This document shows, one piece after another, positions 62,001 through 64,000 of a stretch of 64,000 bases of DNA (the stretch's first letter is position 1; each line of letters starts with the position of its first letter). The notes below the pieces were generated by a model. The model saw only the letters and a list, made by a program, of their open reading frames with translations. It had not been told where the DNA came from and made no database searches. The translations under genes and the position numbers were made by a program. Source of the DNA: Chaetorhynchus papuensis (taxonomy: Eukaryota > Chordata > Aves > Passeriformes > Rhipiduridae). The stretch spans positions 193,501 to 257,500 of the forward strand of contig VWYX01000205.1 in NCBI GenBank assembly GCA_013396525.1, given 5' to 3'.

Positions 62001-63712
62001 TCCTGGGTAGAGGAAACTCTTCAGTCAGAAAAATTCCTGTTTCTTCTGTCTTATCCCCCTACATATTTACTCTGCATTACCATATTTATTCCCATTCTCT
62101 GTTCTTCACAGAGGAAATTTTCTGGCATGTCAAAAGAACACATTTTAAAGAGACTCGATCTTGTAATGGAAAAAGCTCTTTAGTCAAGGGACATTGACCA
62201 AAAGGATTTCTATTTCCTTAATCTTAAAATGGGATAAAACTATTGAGCAATGGCAAACAGCAAATACAGTGAGGCTCTGCACAGATTTGTGGTTGGACTT
62301 TAATCATTAAAAACAATAATGCTGGTACAGACTGAGGAAGACAAAGAGCTCATTTGTTGCTGATGTAACGCAGACGCGTAGAAAAACCACACAAGTCCAG
62401 GTCAGTAGAAAAGCAGCAAAGCCCCATTTAATGGCTTTTTTCCCAATGTTTTTATATGTTGGTTCACAAAGTGAGCTAGATGGCATAAAGTAATTGGTTC
62501 TCTGGCCATCCACCCCTCGAGGGGGTTGGCCCAGCTCTAGCATGTCCAGTCCCAAGTGTTTTCTATTTGAAGCCATAACAATCTGGGAAAAACAAGTCAC
62601 AGGATATTGATAAACACTGGTAACTTTGTTTTAGTTAGTTTGCATGGGAAAGACAGAGTTCTCACAAAATACTAGAGAGCTGAAGAAATTCACTGCTAAA
62701 GCTCTGTCAGCACCTATACACATTTGCTGGTAGTGTCTGGGCACAAACTGCAAATGTGCTGTGAAATGGGACCCGAGGAGCAGTTTGTATGCAGAAGTCT
62801 CCAACCTCCCAGGGTGGGTGGACGTTGGATTTACTCCAACCTATGCATAGCTCAGGGTCCCATAACCTCCTGGCAGCCTCCACAGGCCGTGGTGCCAGCC
62901 TTCCTTCCCCAGGGCAGGACTCAGGGTGTCTGGCAGCCCTGTCCCAGCACGGACACCACATAAATCCAGAAGGCACCTTGAAAATGTCACCCCAACCATG
63001 ACCAAGGCAGGACAGACCCAAACTACCCCACCCCCAGAGATGTCTATCCAACTGATCCTGGAGCCTCCCCCAAAAAATCCTGTTGCTTCCCTTTGAAGCT
63101 CAAAGAAAGGGAAAACTGATTGCTGCCTTGGTCCTCACAGCAGCTTCACATCACACCCCTCGTTGTGGAAGCTGTGCTAAAACTGCTCCAACGCTGTGTG
63201 TTGCTTAAGAGACGCATTTTGGCTGCCCCTTTTCCAGCATTTATATCTCTCTTACCCAGCAGGTGCAGAATACTCAAGTCTGCATCAGCCCTCTGGTTTG
63301 CCTTTCCACCGAGCTATCAGCCCCAAACTGCAGCTGCACTACCTGTCTGGACTGAAATTAATCCAAATCTTCTGTGCGTCAGTGTGGGGGCAGAATTGCC
63401 TTTGCTCAGCAGGCTGCAAATGCACTCCCCAGTCATCCAAAGCTCTGCCTACAGCCAGCTCTAATTTTACTCTATTTTGTTTATGCTGGAGTGGCTGGGC
63501 TGGTGTTTTTTTGGTCCCTTCCACTTCATCTACCTTTGTCTTTCTAATAACATCTTCTAATAATATCTTCGATCCTGATTTATTTATAGCTACTGCCCTT
63601 TTATTCAGGTGTTACTGCTGAAAGTGTTCTAAAATTGAGTCCAATTACCGGGAAGGTGCCAGGGGTAGGTTGCATATTTGTGGGTTAAGTTTTAGATTTG
63701 AAATACTACTGA
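59088..63712. other. Unique AT-rich non-coding sequence
   Basis: No gene or interspersed repeat recognised. It contains a 20-bp-period duplication (59799-59831), a 15-A run (61949-61963) and a 12-bp CCCCTCGAGGGG palindrome (62513-62524). Frames up to 142 aa at 58947-59613 are mutually overlapping and unrecognised. Confidence 0.5.
59799..59831. repeat. 13-bp direct repeat at 20-bp period
   Basis: caataacatatat occurs at 59799-59811 and 59819-59831, with gagggtc between. Probable short tandem duplication. Confidence 0.92.
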
Positions 63713-63735
63713 GATGGATGGATGGATGGATGGAT
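63713..63735. repeat. (GATG)n microsatellite, 5.75 units
   Basis: Five perfect GATG units plus GAT. Potentially polymorphic tetranucleotide repeat. Confidence 0.97.
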
Positions 63736-64000
63736 TGTCTGTGTTGTTCCTGCTCCTAGTCACACAGCAGTCTGGATGGGAAGGGATTGCAGTGGGGGGG
63801 AGCAGCGTGGGTGTGTGCCAGCATGTCTTTCTGAAAAACATACAATCTCCAAGGAAAAGTGACTGATAGAGTGTCTTTATTTCCCTGACAGGTGGTACTT
63901 AGCATAGGGAAGTTGCATTGGACATGCTCAGTCCTTTCATGCTCCAATTAAAGGAAACAAATGATCAACAAAAGCACAGGGAGAAATCCATCCCAGAGAT
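63736..64000. other. Unique sequence to the window end
   Basis: Nothing recognised. A short minus-strand frame (63756-63947) is unsupported. Confidence 0.5.

Noticed and set aside
1..64000. A prokaryotic-style system (operon, CRISPR, phage, insertion sequence)
   Set aside because: No long tightly packed frames, ribosome-binding sites or regularly spaced repeats. CR1 and LTR relics, microsatellites and a scaffold gap show a vertebrate nuclear genome.

Overview
The window looks like non-coding nuclear DNA from a bird, probably a songbird. The main evidence is a well-preserved chicken-repeat-1 (CR1) LINE 3' end at 1267-1634. It has the usual avian CR1 landmarks and a degenerate ATTCTRTG-type terminus. 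A sequence at 34922-35576 also resembles the long terminal repeats (LTRs) of passerine endogenous retroviruses. The sequence is moderately AT-rich, with scattered microsatellites and one scaffold gap of 339 N at 48046-48384. All family identifications rest on remembered consensus sequences, not on an alignment.

I found no protein-coding gene, rRNA, tRNA or CRISPR that I can support. The longest open frames are 233 aa at 41800-42501 minus, 193 aa at 28985-29566 plus, 187 aa at 30948-31511 plus and 179 aa at 54371-54910 minus. They resemble nothing I recognise, lie in locally GC-richer patches where stop codons are rarer, and are the size expected by chance in 64 kb. The window is therefore either intergenic (gene-desert-like) or inside a large intron.

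Layout: 0-2 kb has a T-rich tract, the CR1 3' end and a 22-bp tandem duplication. 2-19 kb is mostly unique, with an old antisense CR1 (about 9.63-10.3 kb), an old sense CR1 reverse-transcriptase fragment (about 13.07-13.3 kb) and small microsatellites. 19-24 kb holds two copies of a 71-72-bp sequence I do not recognise; the second is flanked by an exact 11-bp direct repeat. 24-35 kb is largely featureless. 34.9-35.6 kb is the LTR-like element in antisense. 36.8-37.6 kb contains a 17-bp-stem hairpin in sequence that looks like conserved regulatory DNA. 40-46 kb has a 24-A tract, a perfect 20-bp palindrome and a third old CR1 fragment. 48.0-48.4 kb is the gap. 50-64 kb has a MIR-like fragment, overlapping inverted repeats, a G-quadruplex motif and simple repeats.

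The most interesting observation is the short repeat pair at 19098-19169 and 23352-23423. It looks like either a very short unrecognised retroposed family or a templated insertion with a target-site duplication.
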